Shown: positions 23,346-37,659 of the stretch, piece after piece | Layout of the letters: the number at the start of each line of letters is the position of its first letter | Numbering within the stretch: the stretch's first letter is position 1 | Source: Lutraria lutraria | Taxonomy: Eukaryota; Mollusca; Bivalvia; Venerida; Mactridae | Length of the DNA stretch: 64,000 bases | Assembly: GCA_964023205.1 (NCBI GenBank) | Contig: OZ026840.1 | Coordinates: forward strand, 26,726,064 to 26,790,063 | Direction: 5' to 3' | Position numbers and translations under genes: made by a program | Notes under the pieces: model-generated | What the model was told of the DNA's origin: nothing | Seen by the model: the letters and a program-made list of their open reading frames with translations, nothing else | Database searches by the model: none

Positions 23346-24647
23346 GTAAAACATGTCAAGTTTACAGTAATATGGAACCAATCAACCGAACACGTGCACA
23401 AATACCTTGATATATATGTTCCGATTCTCGTCAGACAGTGTGCCGCTGTGGCGCAGTCGGTAGAGCGTCGGACATTGAAAGCTTTCGTGTACATTTTGTG
23501 GCGGGTTCGAGCCCGGCCACGTGTCAATTTTTTTATTTTTTTTATTTAGCGTTATACAGGCTACAAAGCGTTACGCAATCGCTTGGAGTTTGTTTCTTGC
23601 AATTAAGAATGAAATAGAAACAACATGTTGTGTACGTTTTGCATTAATACTCAGTTACTACTTGTACAATTGTGTCTAGCGGTACGACGGATATATTTCT
23701 ACTCTAAGTTCGCTAAATATCTATTAATTGCAGATCTCTGCAATAATAGCGATTGCTATTCGCATATCACAAGGGGCTTACTTAAACGAAACCAGCCACA
23801 TGGCGTTAGTTTGATATGTTGCACTATGCACCAGTCAATGCTATTGTATCGTGCTATCATTACGTGTTGGGTTATTGTCGTTGGCAACAATGTGCATAAT
23901 TATGGAATATAGATATCTTAGTGTGAATTTAACACGCAGCGCGGGTCGTAGATGGACTTGTCTATGTTCTTTAGTGGTTGAAACTGAACGATTTCATTTG
24001 ATATTAGTTATATAGAGACTGAGCATGTACGGTTACATGGGTATGTAAGACGGACATATGGTGAATCAGTATACATGCAATAGTTGAGTAAGTATAATGG
24101 TTTGTTAGTGCATGCACATTGGTGTGCTAGCATTACCGAATTGCATTTGTTTAAAAACTATCAGTCTGAGAAAAGTGGAACCGACTAATCGCAGAACAAT
24201 TCCAAATCGAATGAGGGAGACCAGGCACCGCATTGAAATTGTGTATGCTATATTTGAGAACTTAACACATTAAGAATGTAAGTAAGCAGATGCGGAGAGA
24301 ACTGTCTGACTGATTTGGGGGCCGTCTTGTGTCAAACACCCCCTACGCCCCATGCTTGGTAGGAACTATATAAGCCCGGATATGTGTAAGAATACGACTT
24401 AACTGAAAATGTCATTCATCGTTTTACAATCTCAGATTGCATGCAGTTGGTAGATATATACTTGGTAAGATGCACACATTTTTTGTCACACCCAGTAGGT
24501 AACAAACACGCATAAGCGTGCATCGTCAACAAAGGGAAGTAACCCAATTGCGTACAGGAAACGCACAACCAGAGTATCTAGGACTGCATGGGAAATGGTT
24601 ATATGGTCAAATATCCACGTATGCATGCTATAATAAATTTTGAAAGC
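23346..24647 (+). repeat. Monomer 19
   Basis: tRNA-like element at 23442-23525. This is the last copy with the GGAACC start variant, which is absent from all later monomers. CATGTTGTG and TTTAACACGC are private. Confidence 0.96.
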
Positions 24648-25948
24648 GTAAAACATGTCAAGTTTACAGTAATATGAAACCAATCAACCGAACACGTGCA
24701 CAAATACCTTGATATATATGTTCCGATTCTCGTCAGACAGTGTGCCGCTGTGGCGCAGTCGGTAGAGCGTCGGACATTGAAAGCTTTCGTGTACATTTTG
24801 TGGCGGGTTCGAGCCCGGCCACGTGTCAATTTTTTATTTTTTTTATTTAGCGTTATACAGGCTACAAAGCGTTACGCAATCGCTTGGAGTTTGTTTCTTG
24901 CAATTAAGAATGAAATAGAAACAACATATTGTGTACGTTTTGCATTAATACTCAGTTACTACTTGTACAATTGTGTCTAGCGGTACGACGGATATATTTC
25001 TACTCTAAGTTCGCTAAATATCTATTAATTGCAGATCTCTGCAATAATAGCGATTGCTATTCGCATATCACAAGGGGCTTACTTAAACGAAACCAGCCAC
25101 ATGGCGTTAGTTTGATATGTTGCACTATGCACCAGTCAATGCTATTGTATCGTGCTATCATTACGTGTTGGGTTATTGTCGTTGGCAACAATGTGCATAA
25201 TTATGGTATATAGGTATCTTAGTGTGAATTTCACAAGCAGCGCAGGTCGTAGATGGACTTGTCTATGTTCTTTAGTGGTTGAAACTGAACTATTACATTT
25301 AATATTAGTTATTTAGAGACTGAGCATGTACGGTTACATGGGTATGTAAGACGGACATATGGTGAATCAGTATACATGCAATAGTTGAGTAAGTATAATG
25401 GTTTGTTAGTGCATGCACATTGGTGTGCTTTCATTACCGAATAGCATTTGTTTAAAAACTATCAGTCTGAGAAAAATGGAATCGACTAATCGCAGAACAA
25501 TTCCAAATCGAATGAGGGAGACCAGGCACCGCATTGAAATTGTGTATGCTATATTTGCGAACTTAACACATTAAGAATGTAAGTAAGCAGATGCGGAGAG
25601 AACTGCCTGACTGATTTGGGGGCCGTCTTGTGTCAAACACCCCCTACGCCCCATGCTTGGTAGGAACTATATAAGCCCGGAAATGTGTAAGAATACGACT
25701 TAACTGAAAGTGTCATTCATCGTTTTACAATCTCAGATTGCATGCAGTTGGTAGATATATACTTGGTAAGATGCACACATTTTTTGTCACACCCTGTAGG
25801 TAACAAACACGCAAAAGCGTGCATCGTCAACAAAGGGAAGTAACCCAATTGCGTACAGGAAACGCACAACCAGAGTATCTAGGACTGCATGGGAAATGAT
25901 TATATGGTCATATATCCACGTATGCATGTTATAATAAATTTTGAAAGC
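24648..25948 (+). repeat. Monomer 20
   Basis: tRNA-like element at 24744-24827. Carries a cluster of private or rare changes between 25291 and 25480, including ACTATTACATTTAAT and ATAGCATTTG. Confidence 0.96.
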
Positions 25949-27249
25949 GTAAAACATGTCAAGTTTACAGTAATATGAAACCAATCAACCGAACACGTGC
26001 ACAAATACCTTGATATATATGTTCCGATTCTCGTCAGACAGTGTGCCGCTGTGGCGCAGTCGGTAGAGCGTCGGACATTGAAAGCTTTCGTGTACATTTT
26101 GTGGCGGGTTCGAGCCCGGCCACGTGTCAATTTTTTTATTTTTTTATTTAGCGTTATACAGGCTACAAAGCGTTACGCAATCGCTTGGAGTTTGTTTCTT
26201 GCAATTAAGAATGAAATAGAAACAACATATTGTGTACGTTTTGCATTAATACTCAGTTACTACTTGTACAATTGTGTCTAGCGGTACGACGGATATATTT
26301 CTACTCTAAGTTCGCTAAATATCTATTAATTGCAGATCTCTGCCATAAAAGCGATTGCTATTCGCATATCACAAGGGGCTTACTTAAACGAAACCAGCCA
26401 CATGGCGTTAGTTTGATATGTTGCACTATGCACCAGTCAATGCTATTGTATCGTGCTATCATTACGTGTTGGGTTATTGTCGTTGGCAACAATGTGCATA
26501 ATTATGGTATATAGGTATCTTAGTGTGAATTTCACAAGCAGCGCAGGTCGTAGATGGACTTGTCTATGTTCTTTAGTGGTTGAAACTGAACAATTTCATT
26601 TAATATTAGTTATATAGAGACTGAGCATGTACGGTTACATGGGTATGTAAGACGGACATATGGTGAATCAGTATACATGCAATAGTTGAGTAAGTATAAT
26701 GGTTTGTTAGTGCATGCACATTGGTGTGCTTGCATTACCGAATTGCATTTGTTTAAAAACTATCAGTCTGAGAAAAATGGAATCGACTAATCGCAGAACA
26801 ATTCCAAATCGAATGAGGGAGACCAGGCACCGCATTGAAATTGTGTATGCTATATATGCGAACTTAAGACATTAAGAATGTAAGTAAGCAGATGCGGAGA
26901 GAACTGTCTGACTGATTTGGGGGCCGTCTTGTGTCAAACACCCCCTACGCCCCATGCTTGGTATGAACTATATAAGCCCGGAAATGTGTAAGAATACGAC
27001 TTAACTGAAAGTGTCATTCATCGTTTTACAATCTCAGATTGCATGCAGTTGGTAGATAAATACTTGGTAAGATGCACACATTTTTTGTCACACCCTGTAG
27101 GTAACAAACACGCAAAAGCGTGCATCGTCAACAAAGGGAAGTAACCCAATTGCGTACAGGAAACGCACAACCAGAGTATCTAGGACTGCATGGGAAATGG
27201 TTATATGGTCATATATCCACGTATGCATGTTATAATAAATTTTGAAAGC
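25949..27249 (+). repeat. Monomer 21
   Basis: tRNA-like element at 26045-26128. The left and right twin hairpins are disrupted (CTGCCATAAAAGC). Shares the AAAGTGTC and CGCAAAAGCG 3' end with monomers 16 and 20. Confidence 0.96.
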
Positions 27250-28552
27250 GTAAAACATGTCACGTTTACAGTAATATGAAACCAATCAACCGAACACGTG
27301 CACAAATACCTTGATATATATGTTCCGAGTCTCGTCAGACAGTGTCCCGCTGTGGCGCAGTCGGTAGAGCGTCGGACATTGAAAGCTTTCGTGTACATTT
27401 TGTGGCGGGTTCGAGCCCGGCCACGTGTCAATTTTTTTATTTTTTTTATTTAGCGTTATACAGGCTACAAAGCGTTACGCAATCGCTTGGAGTTTGTTTC
27501 TTGCAATTAAGAATGAAATAGAAACAACATATTGTGTACGTTTTGCATTAATACTCAGTTACTACTTGTACAATTGTGTCTAGCGGTACGACGGATATAT
27601 TTCTACTCTAAGTTCGCTAAATATCTATTAATTGCAGATCTCTGCAATAATAGCGATTGCTATTCGCATATCACAAGGGGCTTACTTAAACGAAACCAGC
27701 CACATGGCGTTAGTTTGATATGTTGCACTATGCACCAGTCAATGCTATTGTATCGTGCTATCATTACGTGTTGGGTTATTGTCGTTGGCAACAATGTGCA
27801 TAATTATGGTATATAGGTATCTTAGTGTGAATTTCACAAGCAGCGCAGGTCGTAGATGGACTTGTCTATTTTCTTTAGTGGTTGAAACTGAACGATTTCA
27901 TTTCATATTAGTTATATAGAGACTGAGCATGTACGGTTACATGGGTATTTAAGACGGACATATGGTGAATCAGTATACATGCAATAGTTGAGTAAGTATA
28001 ATGGTTTGTTAGTGCATGCACATTGGTGTGCTTGCATTACCGAATTGCATTTGTTTAAAAACTATCAGTCTGTGAAAAGTGGAACCGACTAATCGCAGAA
28101 CAATTCCAAATCGTATGAGGGAGACCAGGCACCGCATTGAAATTGTGTATGCTTTATTTGCGAACTTAACACATTAAGAATGTAAGTAAGCAGATGCGGA
28201 GAGAACTGTTTGACTGATTTGGGGGGCCGTCTTGTGTCAAACACCCCCTACGCCCCATGCTTGGTAGGAACTATATAAGCCCGGATATGTGTAAGAATAC
28301 GACTTAACTGAAAATGTCATTCATCGTTTTACAATCTCAGATTGCATGCAGTTGGTAGATATATACTTGGTAAGATGCACTCATTTTTTGTCACACCCTG
28401 TAGGTAACAAACACGCATAAGCGTGCATCGTCAACAAAGGGAAGTAACCCAATTGCGTACAGGAAACGCACAACCAGAGTATCTAGGACTGCATGGGAAA
28501 TGGTTATATGGTCATATATCCACGTATGCATGTTATAATAAATTTTGAAAGC
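27250..28552 (+). repeat. Monomer 22
   Basis: tRNA-like element at 27346-27429, first base C instead of G. Together with monomer 1 it has the most private changes: CCGAGTCTCG, TGTCCCGCTG, CATTTCATATT, GTATTTAAG and an extra G in the G run near 28225. It is the last copy with CTATCATTAC. Confidence 0.96.
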
Positions 28553-29853
28553 GTAAAACATGTCAAGTTTACAGTAATATGAAACCAATCAACCGAACAC
28601 GTGCACAAATACCTTGATATATATGTTCCGATTCTCGTCAGACAGTGTGCCACTGTGGCGCAGTCGGTAGAGCGTCGGACATTGAAAGCTTTCGTGTACA
28701 TTTTGTGGCGGGTTTGAGCCCGGCCACGTGTCAATTTTTTATTATTTTTATTTAGCGTTATACAGGCTACAAAGCGTTACGCAATCGCTTGGAGTTTGTT
28801 TCTTGCAATTAAGAATGAAATAGAAACAACATATTGTGTACGTTTTGCATTAATACTCAGTTACTACTTGTACAATTGTGTCTAGCGGTACGACGGATAT
28901 ATTTCTACTCTAAGTTCGCTAAATATCTATTAATTGCAGATCTCTGCAATAATAGCGATTGCTATTCGCATATCACAAGGGGCTTACTTAAACGAAACCA
29001 GCCACATGGCGTTAGTTTGATATGTTGCACTATGCACCAGTCAATGCTATTGTATCGTGCTATTATAACGTGTTGGGTTATTGTCGTTGGCAACAATGTG
29101 CATAATTATGGTATATAGGTATCTTAGTGTGAATTTCACAAGCAGCGCGGGTCGTAGATGGACTTGTCTATGTTCTCTAGTGGTTGAAACTGAACGATTT
29201 CATTTGATATTAGTTATATAGAGACTGAGCATGTACAGTTACATGGGTATGTAAGACGGACATATGGTGAATCAGTATACATGCAATAGTTGAGTAAGTA
29301 TAATGGTTTGTTAGTGCATGCACATTGGTGTGCTTGCATTACCGAATTGCATTTGTTTAAAAACTATCAGTCTGAGAAAAGTGGAACCGACTAATCGCAG
29401 AACAATTCCAAATCGAATGAGGGAGACCAGGCACCGCATTGAAATTGTGTATGCTATATTTGCGAACTTAACACATTAAGAATGTAAGTAAGCAGATGCG
29501 GAGAGAACTGTCTGACTGATTTGGGGGCCGTCTTGTGTCAAACACCCCCTACGCCCCATGCTTGGTAGGAACTATATAAGCCCGGATATGTGTAAGAATA
29601 CGACTTAACTGAAAATGTCATTCATCGTTTTACAATCTCAGATTGCATGCAGTTGGTAGATATATACTTGGTAAGATGCACACAATTTTTGTCACACCCT
29701 GTAGGTAACAAACACGCATAAGCGTGCATCGTCAACAAAGGGAAGTAACCCAATTGCGTACAGGAAACGCACAACCAGAGTATCTAGGACTGCATGGGAA
29801 ATGGTTATATGGTCATATATCCACGTATGCATGTTATAATAAATTTTGAAAGC
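28553..29853 (+). repeat. Monomer 23
   Basis: tRNA-like element at 28649-28732 with GCCACTG start and B-box C to T at 28715. First copy with CTATTAT and with the T6-A-T2-A-T5 tract. Confidence 0.96.
28649..28732 (+). ncRNA. tRNA-like element, B-box variant
   Basis: The B box reads GGTTTGAGCCC. The changed base corresponds to C56 of tRNA, one of the most conserved B-box positions, so this copy is the likeliest to be silent. Confidence 0.6.
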
Positions 29854-31154
29854 GTAAAACATGTCAAGTTTACAGTAATATGAAACCAATCAACCGAACA
29901 CGTGCACAAAAACCTTATTATATATGTTCCGATTCTCGTCAGACAGTGTGCCGCTGTGGCGCAGTCGGTAGAGCGTCGGACATTGAAAGCTTTCGTGTAC
30001 ATTTTGTGGCGGGTTCGAGCCCGGCCACATGTCAATTTTTTATTATTTTTATTTAGCGTTATACAGGCTACAAAGCGTTACGCAATCGCTTGGAGTTTGT
30101 TTCTTGCAATTAAGAATGAAATAGAAACAACATATTGTGTACGTTTTGCATTAATACTCAGTTACTACTTGTACAATTGTGTCTAGCGGTACGACGGATA
30201 TATTTCTACTCTAAGTTTGCTAAATATCTATTAATTGCAGATCTCTGCAATAATAGCGATTGCTATTCGCATATCACAAGGGGCTTACTTAAACGAAACC
30301 AGCCACATGGCGTTAGTTTGATATGTTGCACTATGCACCAGTCAATGCTATTGTATCGTGCTATTATTACGTGTTGGGTTATTGTCGTTGGCAACAATGT
30401 GCATAATTATGGTATATAGGTATCTTAGTGTGAATTTCGCAAGCAGCGCGGGTCGTAGATGGACTTGTCTATGTTCTTTAGTGGTTGAAACTGAACGATT
30501 TCATTTGATATTAGTTATATAGAGACTGAGCATGTACGGTTACATGGGTATGTAAGACGGACATATGGTGAATCAGTATACATGCAATAGTTGAGTAAGT
30601 GTAATGGTTAATTAGTGCATGCACATTGGTGTGCTTGCATTACCGAATTGCATTTGTTTAAAAACTATCAGTCTGAGAAAAGTGGAACCGACTAATCGCA
30701 GAACAATTCCAAATCGAATGAGGGAGACCAGGCACCGCATTGAAATTGTGTATGCTATATTTGCGAACTTAACACATTAAGAATGTAAGTAAGCAAATGC
30801 GGAGAGAACTGTCTGACTGATTTGGGGGCCGTCTTGTGTCAAACACCCCCTACGCCCCATGCTTGGTAGGAACTATATAAGCCCGGATATGTGTAAGAAT
30901 ACGACTTAACTGAAAATGTCATTCATCGTTTTACAATCTCAGATTGCATGCAGTTGGTAGATATATACTTGGTAAGATGCACACATTTTTTGTCACACCC
31001 TGTAGGTAACAAACACGCATAAGCGTGCATCGTCAACAAAGGGAAGTAACCCAATTGCGTACAGGAAACGCACAACCAGAGTATCTAGGACTGCATGGGA
31101 AATGGTTATATGGTCATATATCCACGTATGCATGTTATAATAAATTTTGAAAGC
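29854..31154 (+). repeat. Monomer 24
   Basis: tRNA-like element at 29950-30033, CACATG end. Sister of monomer 30 (7,806 bases away) through AGTTTGCTAAA. ACAAAAACCTTATT at its start is private. Confidence 0.96.
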
Positions 31155-32455
31155 GTAAAACATGTCAAGTTTACAGTAATATGAAACCAATCAACCGAAC
31201 ACGTGCACAAATACCTTGATATATATGTTCCGACTCTCGTCAGACAGTGTGCCGCTGTGGCGCAGTCGGTAGAGCGTCGGACATTGAAAGCTTTCGTGTA
31301 CATTTTGTGGCGGGTTCGAGACCGGCCACATGTCAATTTTTTATTTTTTTTATTTAGCCTTATACAGTCTACAAAGCGTTACGCAATCGCTTGGAGTTTG
31401 TTTCTTGCAATTAAGAATGAAATAGAAACAACATATTGTGTACGTTTTGCATTAATACTCAGTTACTACTTGTACAATTGTGTCTAGCGGTACGACGGAT
31501 ATATTTCTACTCTAAGTTCGCTAAATATCTATTAATTGCAGATCTCTTCAATAATAGCGATTGCTATTCGCATATCACAAGGGGCTTACTTAAACGAAAC
31601 CAGCCACATGGCGTTAGTTTGATATGTTGCACTATGCACCAGTCAATGCTATTGTATCGTGCTATTATTACGTGTTGGGTTATTGTCGTTGGCAACAATG
31701 TGCATAATTATGGTATATAGGTATCTTAGTGTGAATTTCACAAGCAGCGCGGGTCGTAGATGGACTTGTCTATGTTCTTTAGTGGTTGAAACTGAACGAT
31801 TTCATTTGATATTAGTTATATAGAGACTGAGCATGTACGGTTACATGGGTATGTAAGACGGACATATGGTGAATCAGTATACATGCAATAGTTGAGTAAG
31901 TGAAATGGTTAATTAGTGCATGCACATTGGTGTGCTTGCATTACCGAATTGCATTTGTTTAAAAACTATCAGTCTGAGAAAAGTGGAACCGACTAATCGC
32001 AGAACAATTCCAAATCGAATGAGGGAGACCAGGCACCGCATTGAAATTGTGTATGCTATATTTGCGAACTTAACACATTAAGAATGTAAGTAAGCAGATG
32101 CGGAGAGAACTGTCTGACTGATTTGGGGGCCGTCTTGTGTCAAACACCCCCTACGCCCCATGCTTGGTAGGAACTATATAAGCCCGGATATGTGTAAGAA
32201 TACGACTTAACTGAAAATGTCATTCATCGTTTTACAATCTCAGATTGCATGCAGTTGGTAGATATATACTTGGTAAGATGCACACATTTTTTGTCACACC
32301 CTTTAGGTAACAAACACGCATAAGCGTGCATCGTCAACAAAGGGAAGTAACCCAATTGCGTACAGGAAACGCACAACCAGAGTATCTAGGACTGCATGGG
32401 AAATGGTTATATGGTCATATATCCACGTATGCATGTTATAATAAATTTTGAAAGC
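31155..32455 (+). repeat. Monomer 25
   Basis: tRNA-like element at 31251-31334 with TTCGAGACCGG. Shares this, ACAGTCTAC and GTGAAATGG with the next monomer, indicating a local single-unit duplication. Confidence 0.96.
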
Positions 32456-33756
32456 GTAAAACATGTCAAGTTTACAGTAATATGAAACCAATCAACCGAA
32501 CACGTGCACAAATACCTTGATATATATGTTCCGATTCTCGTCAGACAGTGTGCCGCTGTGGCGCAGTCGGTAGAGCGTCGGACATTGAAAGCTTTCGTGT
32601 ACATTTTGTGGCGGGTTCGAGACCGGCCACATGTCAATTTTTTATTTTTTTTATTTAGCGTTATACAGTCTACAAAGCGTTACGCAATCGCTTGGAGTTT
32701 GTTTCTTGCAATTAAGAATGAAATAGAAACAACATATTGGGTACGTTTTGCATTAATACTCAGTTACTACTTGTACAATTGTGTCTAGCGGTACGACGGA
32801 TATATTTCTACTCTAAGTTCGCTAAATATCTATTAATTGCAGATCTCTGCAATAATAGCGATTGCTATTCGCATATCACAAGGGGCTTACTTAAACGAAA
32901 CCAGCCACATGGCGTTAGTTTGATATGTTGCACTATGCACCAGTCAATGCTATTGTATCGTGCTATTATTACGTGTTGGGTTATTGTCGTTGGCAACAAT
33001 GTGCATAATTATGGTATATAGGTATCTTAGTGTGAATTTCACAAGCAGCGCGGGTCGTAGATGGACTTGTCTATGTTCTTTAGTGGTTGAAACTGAACGA
33101 TTTCATTTGATATTAGTTATATAGAGACTGAGCATGTACGGTTACATGGGTATGTAAGACGGACATATGGTGAATCAGTATACATGCAATAGTTGAGTAA
33201 GTGAAATGGTTAATTAGTGCATGCACATTGGTGTGCTTGCATTGCCGAATTGCATTTGTTTAAAAACTATCAGTCTGTGAAAAGTGGAAACGACTAATCG
33301 CAGAACAATTCCAAATCGTATGAGGGAGACCAGGCACCGCATTGAAATTGTGTATGCTATATTTGCGAACTTAACACATTAAGAATGTAAGTAAGCAGAT
33401 GCGGAGAGAACTGTCTGACTGATTTGGGGGCCGTCTTGTGTCAAACACCCCCTACGCCCCATGCTTGGTAGGAACTATATAAGCCCGGATATGTGTAAGA
33501 ATACGACTTAACTGAAAATGTCATTCATCGTTTTACAATCTCAGATTGCATGCAGTTGGTAGATATATACTTGGTAAGATGCACACATTTTTTGTCACAC
33601 CCTGTAGGTAACAAACACGCATAAGCGTGCATCGTCAACAAAGGGAAGTAACCCAATTGCGTACAGGAAACGCACAACCAGAGTATCTAGGACTGCATGG
33701 GAAATGGTTATATGGTCATATATCCACGTATGCATGTTATAATAAATTTTGAAAGC
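32456..33756 (+). repeat. Monomer 26
   Basis: tRNA-like element at 32552-32635. Adjacent sister of monomer 25. ATTGGGTACG, CATTGCCG and GGAAACGAC are private. Confidence 0.96.
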
Positions 33757-35057
33757 GTAAAACATGTCAAGTTTACAGTAATATGAAACCAATCAACCGA
33801 ACACGTGCACAAATACCTTGATATATATGTTCCGATTCTCGTCAGACAGTGTGCCACTGTGGCGCAGTCGGTAGAGCGTCGGACATTGAAAGCTTTCGTG
33901 TACATTTTGTGGCGGGTTCGAGCCCTGCCACGTGTCAATTTTTTATTTTTTTTATTTAGCGTTATACAGGCTACAAAGCGTTACGCAATCGCTTGGAGTT
34001 TGTTTCTTGCAATTAAGAATGAAATAGAAACAACATATTGTGTACGTTTTGCATTAATACTCAGTTACTACTTGTACAATTGTGTCTAGCGGTACGACGG
34101 ATATATTTCTACTCTAAGTTCGCTAAATATCTATTAATTGCAGATCTCTGCAATAATAGCGATTGCTATTCGCATATCACAAGGGGCTTACTTAAACGAA
34201 ACCAGCCACATGGCGTTAGTTTGATATGTTGCACTATGCACCAGTCAATGCTATTGTATCGTGCTATTATTACGTGTTGGGTTATTGTCGTTGGCAACAA
34301 TGTGCATAATTATGGTATATAGGTATCTTAGTGTGAATTTCACAAGCAGCGCGGGTCGTATATGGACTTGTCTATGTTCTTTAGTGGTTGTAACTGAACG
34401 ATTTCATTTGATATTAGTTATATAGAGACTGAGCATGTACGGTTACATGGGTATGTAAGACGGACATATGGTGAATCAGTATACATGCAATAGTTGAGTA
34501 AGTATAATGGTTTGTTATTGCATGCACATTGGTGTGCTTGCATTACCGAATAGCATTTGTTTAAAAACTATCAGTCTGAGAAAAGTGGAACCGACTAATC
34601 GCAGAACAATTCCAAATCGAATGAGGGAGACCAGGCACCGCATTGAAATTGTGTATGCTATATTTGCGAACTTAACACATTAAGAATGTAAGTAAGCAGA
34701 TGCGGAGAGAACTGTCTGACTGATTTGGGGGCCGTCTTGTGTCAAACACCCCCTACGCCCCATGCTTGGTAGGAACTATATAAGCCCGGATATGTGTAAG
34801 AATACGACTTAACTGAAAATGTCATTCATCGTTTTACAATCTCAGATTGCATGCAGTTGGTAGATATATACTTGGTAAGATGCACACATTTTTTGTCACA
34901 CCCTGTAGGTAACAAACACGCATAAGCGTGCATCGTCAACAAAGGGAAGTAACCCAATTGCGTACAGGAAACGCACAACCAGAGTATCTAGTACTGCATG
35001 GGAAATGTTTATATGGTCATATATCCACGTATGCATGTTATAATAAATTTTGAAAGC
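33757..35057 (+). repeat. Monomer 27
   Basis: tRNA-like element at 33853-33936, GCCACTG start and CCCTGCC after the B box. Belongs to the GTTGTAACTG group (27, 28, 36, 37, 38). Confidence 0.96.
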
Positions 35058-36358
35058 GTAAAACATGTCAAGTTTACAGTAATATGAAACCAATCAACAG
35101 AACACGTGCACAAATACCTTGATATATATGTTCCGATTCTCGTCAGACAGTGTGCCGCTGTGGCGCAGTCGGTAGAGCGTCGGACATTGAAAGCTTTCGT
35201 GTACATTTTGTGGCGGGTTCGAGCCCGGCCACGTGTCAATTTTTTATTTTTTTTATTTAGCGTTATACAGGCTACAAAGCGTTACGCAATCGCTTGGAGT
35301 TTGTTTCTTGCAATTAAGAATGAAATAGAAACAACATATTGTGTACGTTTTGCATTAATACTCAGTTACTACTTGTACAATTGTGTCTAGCGGTACGACG
35401 GATATATTTCTACTCTAAGTTCGCTAAATATCTATTAATTGCAGATCTCTGCAATAATAGCGATTGCTATTCGCATATCACAAGGGGCTTACTTAAACGA
35501 AACCAGCCACATGGCGTTAGTTTGATATGTTGCACTATGCACCAGTCAATGCTATTGTATCGTGCTATTATTACGTGTTGGGTTATTGTCGTTGGCAACA
35601 ATGTGCATAATTATGGTATATAGGTATCTTAGTGTGAATTTCACAAGCAGCGCGGGTCGTATATGGACTTGTCTATGTTCTTTAGTGGTTGTAACTGAAC
35701 GATTTCATTTGATATTAGTTATATAGAGACTGAGCATGTACGGTTACATGGGTATGTAAGACGGACATATGGTGAATCAGTATACATGCAATAGTTGAGT
35801 AAGTATAATGGTTTGTTAGTGCATGCACATTGGTGTGCTTGCATTACCGAATTGCATTTGTTTAAAAACTATCAGTCTGAGAAAAGTGGAACCGACTAAT
35901 CGCAGAACAATTCCAAATCGAATGAGGGAGACCAGGCACCGCATTGAAATTGTGTATGCTATATTTGCGAACTTAACACATTAAGAATGTAAGTAAGCAG
36001 ATGCGGAGAGAACTGTCTGACTGATTTGGGGGCCGTCTTGTGTCAAACACCCCCTACGCCCCATGCTTGGTAGGAACTATATAAGCCCGGATATGTGTAA
36101 GAATACGACTTAACTGAAAATGTCATTCATCGTTTTACAATCTCAGATTGCATGCAGTTGGTAGATATATACTTGGTAAGATGCACACATTTTTTGTCAC
36201 ACCCTGTAGGTAACAAACACGCATAAGCGTGCATCGTCAACAAAGGGAAGTAACCCAATTGCGTACAGGAAACGCACAACCAGAGTATCTAGGACTGCAT
36301 GGGAAATGGTTATATGGTCATATATCCACGTATGCATGTTATAATAAATTTTGAAAGC
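35058..36358 (+). repeat. Monomer 28
   Basis: tRNA-like element at 35154-35237. CAACAGAAC near 35096 is private. Confidence 0.96.
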
Positions 36359-37659
36359 GTAAAACATGTCAAGTTTACAGTAATATGAAACCAATCAACC
36401 GAACACGTGCACAAATACCTTGATATATATGTTCCGATTCTCGTCAGACAGTGTGCCGCTGTGGCGCAGTCGGTAGAGCGTCGGACATTGAAAGCTTTCG
36501 TGTACATTTTGTGGCGGGTTCGAGCCCGGCCACGTGTCAATTTTTTATTATTTTTATTTAGCGTTATACAGGCTACAAAGCGTTACGCAATCGCTTGGAG
36601 TTTGTTTCTTGCAATTAAGAATGGAATAGAAACAACATATTGTGTACGTTTTGCATTAATACTCAGTTACTACTTGTACAATTGTGTCTAGCGGTACGAC
36701 GGATATATTTCTACTCTAAGTTCGCTAAATATCTATTAATTGCAGATCTCTGCAATAATAGCGATTGCTATTCGCATATCACAAGGGGCTTACTTAAACG
36801 AAACCAGCCACATGACGTTAGTTTGATATGTTGCACTATGCACCAGTCAATGCTATTGTATCGTGCTATTATTACGTGTTGGGTTATTGTCGTTGGCAAC
36901 AATGTGCATAATTATGGTATATAGGTATCTTAGTGTGAATTTCACAAGCAGAGCGGGTCGTAGATGGACTTGTCTATGTTCTTTAGTGGTTGAAACTGAA
37001 CGATTTCATTTGATATTAGTTATATAGAGACTGAGCATGTACGGTTACATGGGTATGTAAGACGGACATATGGTGAATCAGTATACATGCAATAGTTGAG
37101 TAAGTGTAATGGTTAGTTAGTGCATGCACATTGGTGTGCTTGCATTACCGAATTGAATTTGTTTAAAAACTATCAGTCTGAGAAAAGTGGAACCGACTAA
37201 TCGCAGAACAATTCCAAATCGAATGAGGGAGACCAGGCACCGCATTGAAATTGTGTATGCTATATTTGCGAACTTAACACATTAAGAATGTAAGTAAGCA
37301 GATGCGGAGAGAACTGTCTGACTGATTTGGGGGCCGTCTTGTGTCAAACACCCCCTACGCCCCATGCTTGGTAGGAACTATATAAGCCCGGATATGTGTA
37401 AGAATACGACTTAACTGAAAATGTCATTCATCGTTTTACAATCTCAGATTGCATGCAGTTGGTAGATATATACTTGGTAAGATGCACACAATTTTTGTCA
37501 CACCCTGTAGGTAACAAACACGCATAAGCGTGCATCGTCAACAAAGGGAAGTAACCCAATTGCGTACAGGAAACGCACAACCAGAGTATCTAGGACTGCA
37601 TGGGAAATGGTTATATGGTCATATATCCACGTATGCATGTTATAATAAATTTTGAAAGC
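36359..37659 (+). repeat. Monomer 29
   Basis: tRNA-like element at 36455-36538, T6-A-T2-A-T5 tract. Related to monomer 39 through CATGACG, GCAGAGCG and GAATTGAATTT. Confidence 0.96.

Noticed and set aside
30360..30371. TATTATTAC in right-domain monomers, matching the NANTATTAC rolling-circle origin pattern
   Set aside because: The flanks (CGTGC and GTGTTGGG) do not form a stem, left-domain monomers have TATCATTAC, and no replication protein gene is present. A chance match arising from one C to T change.
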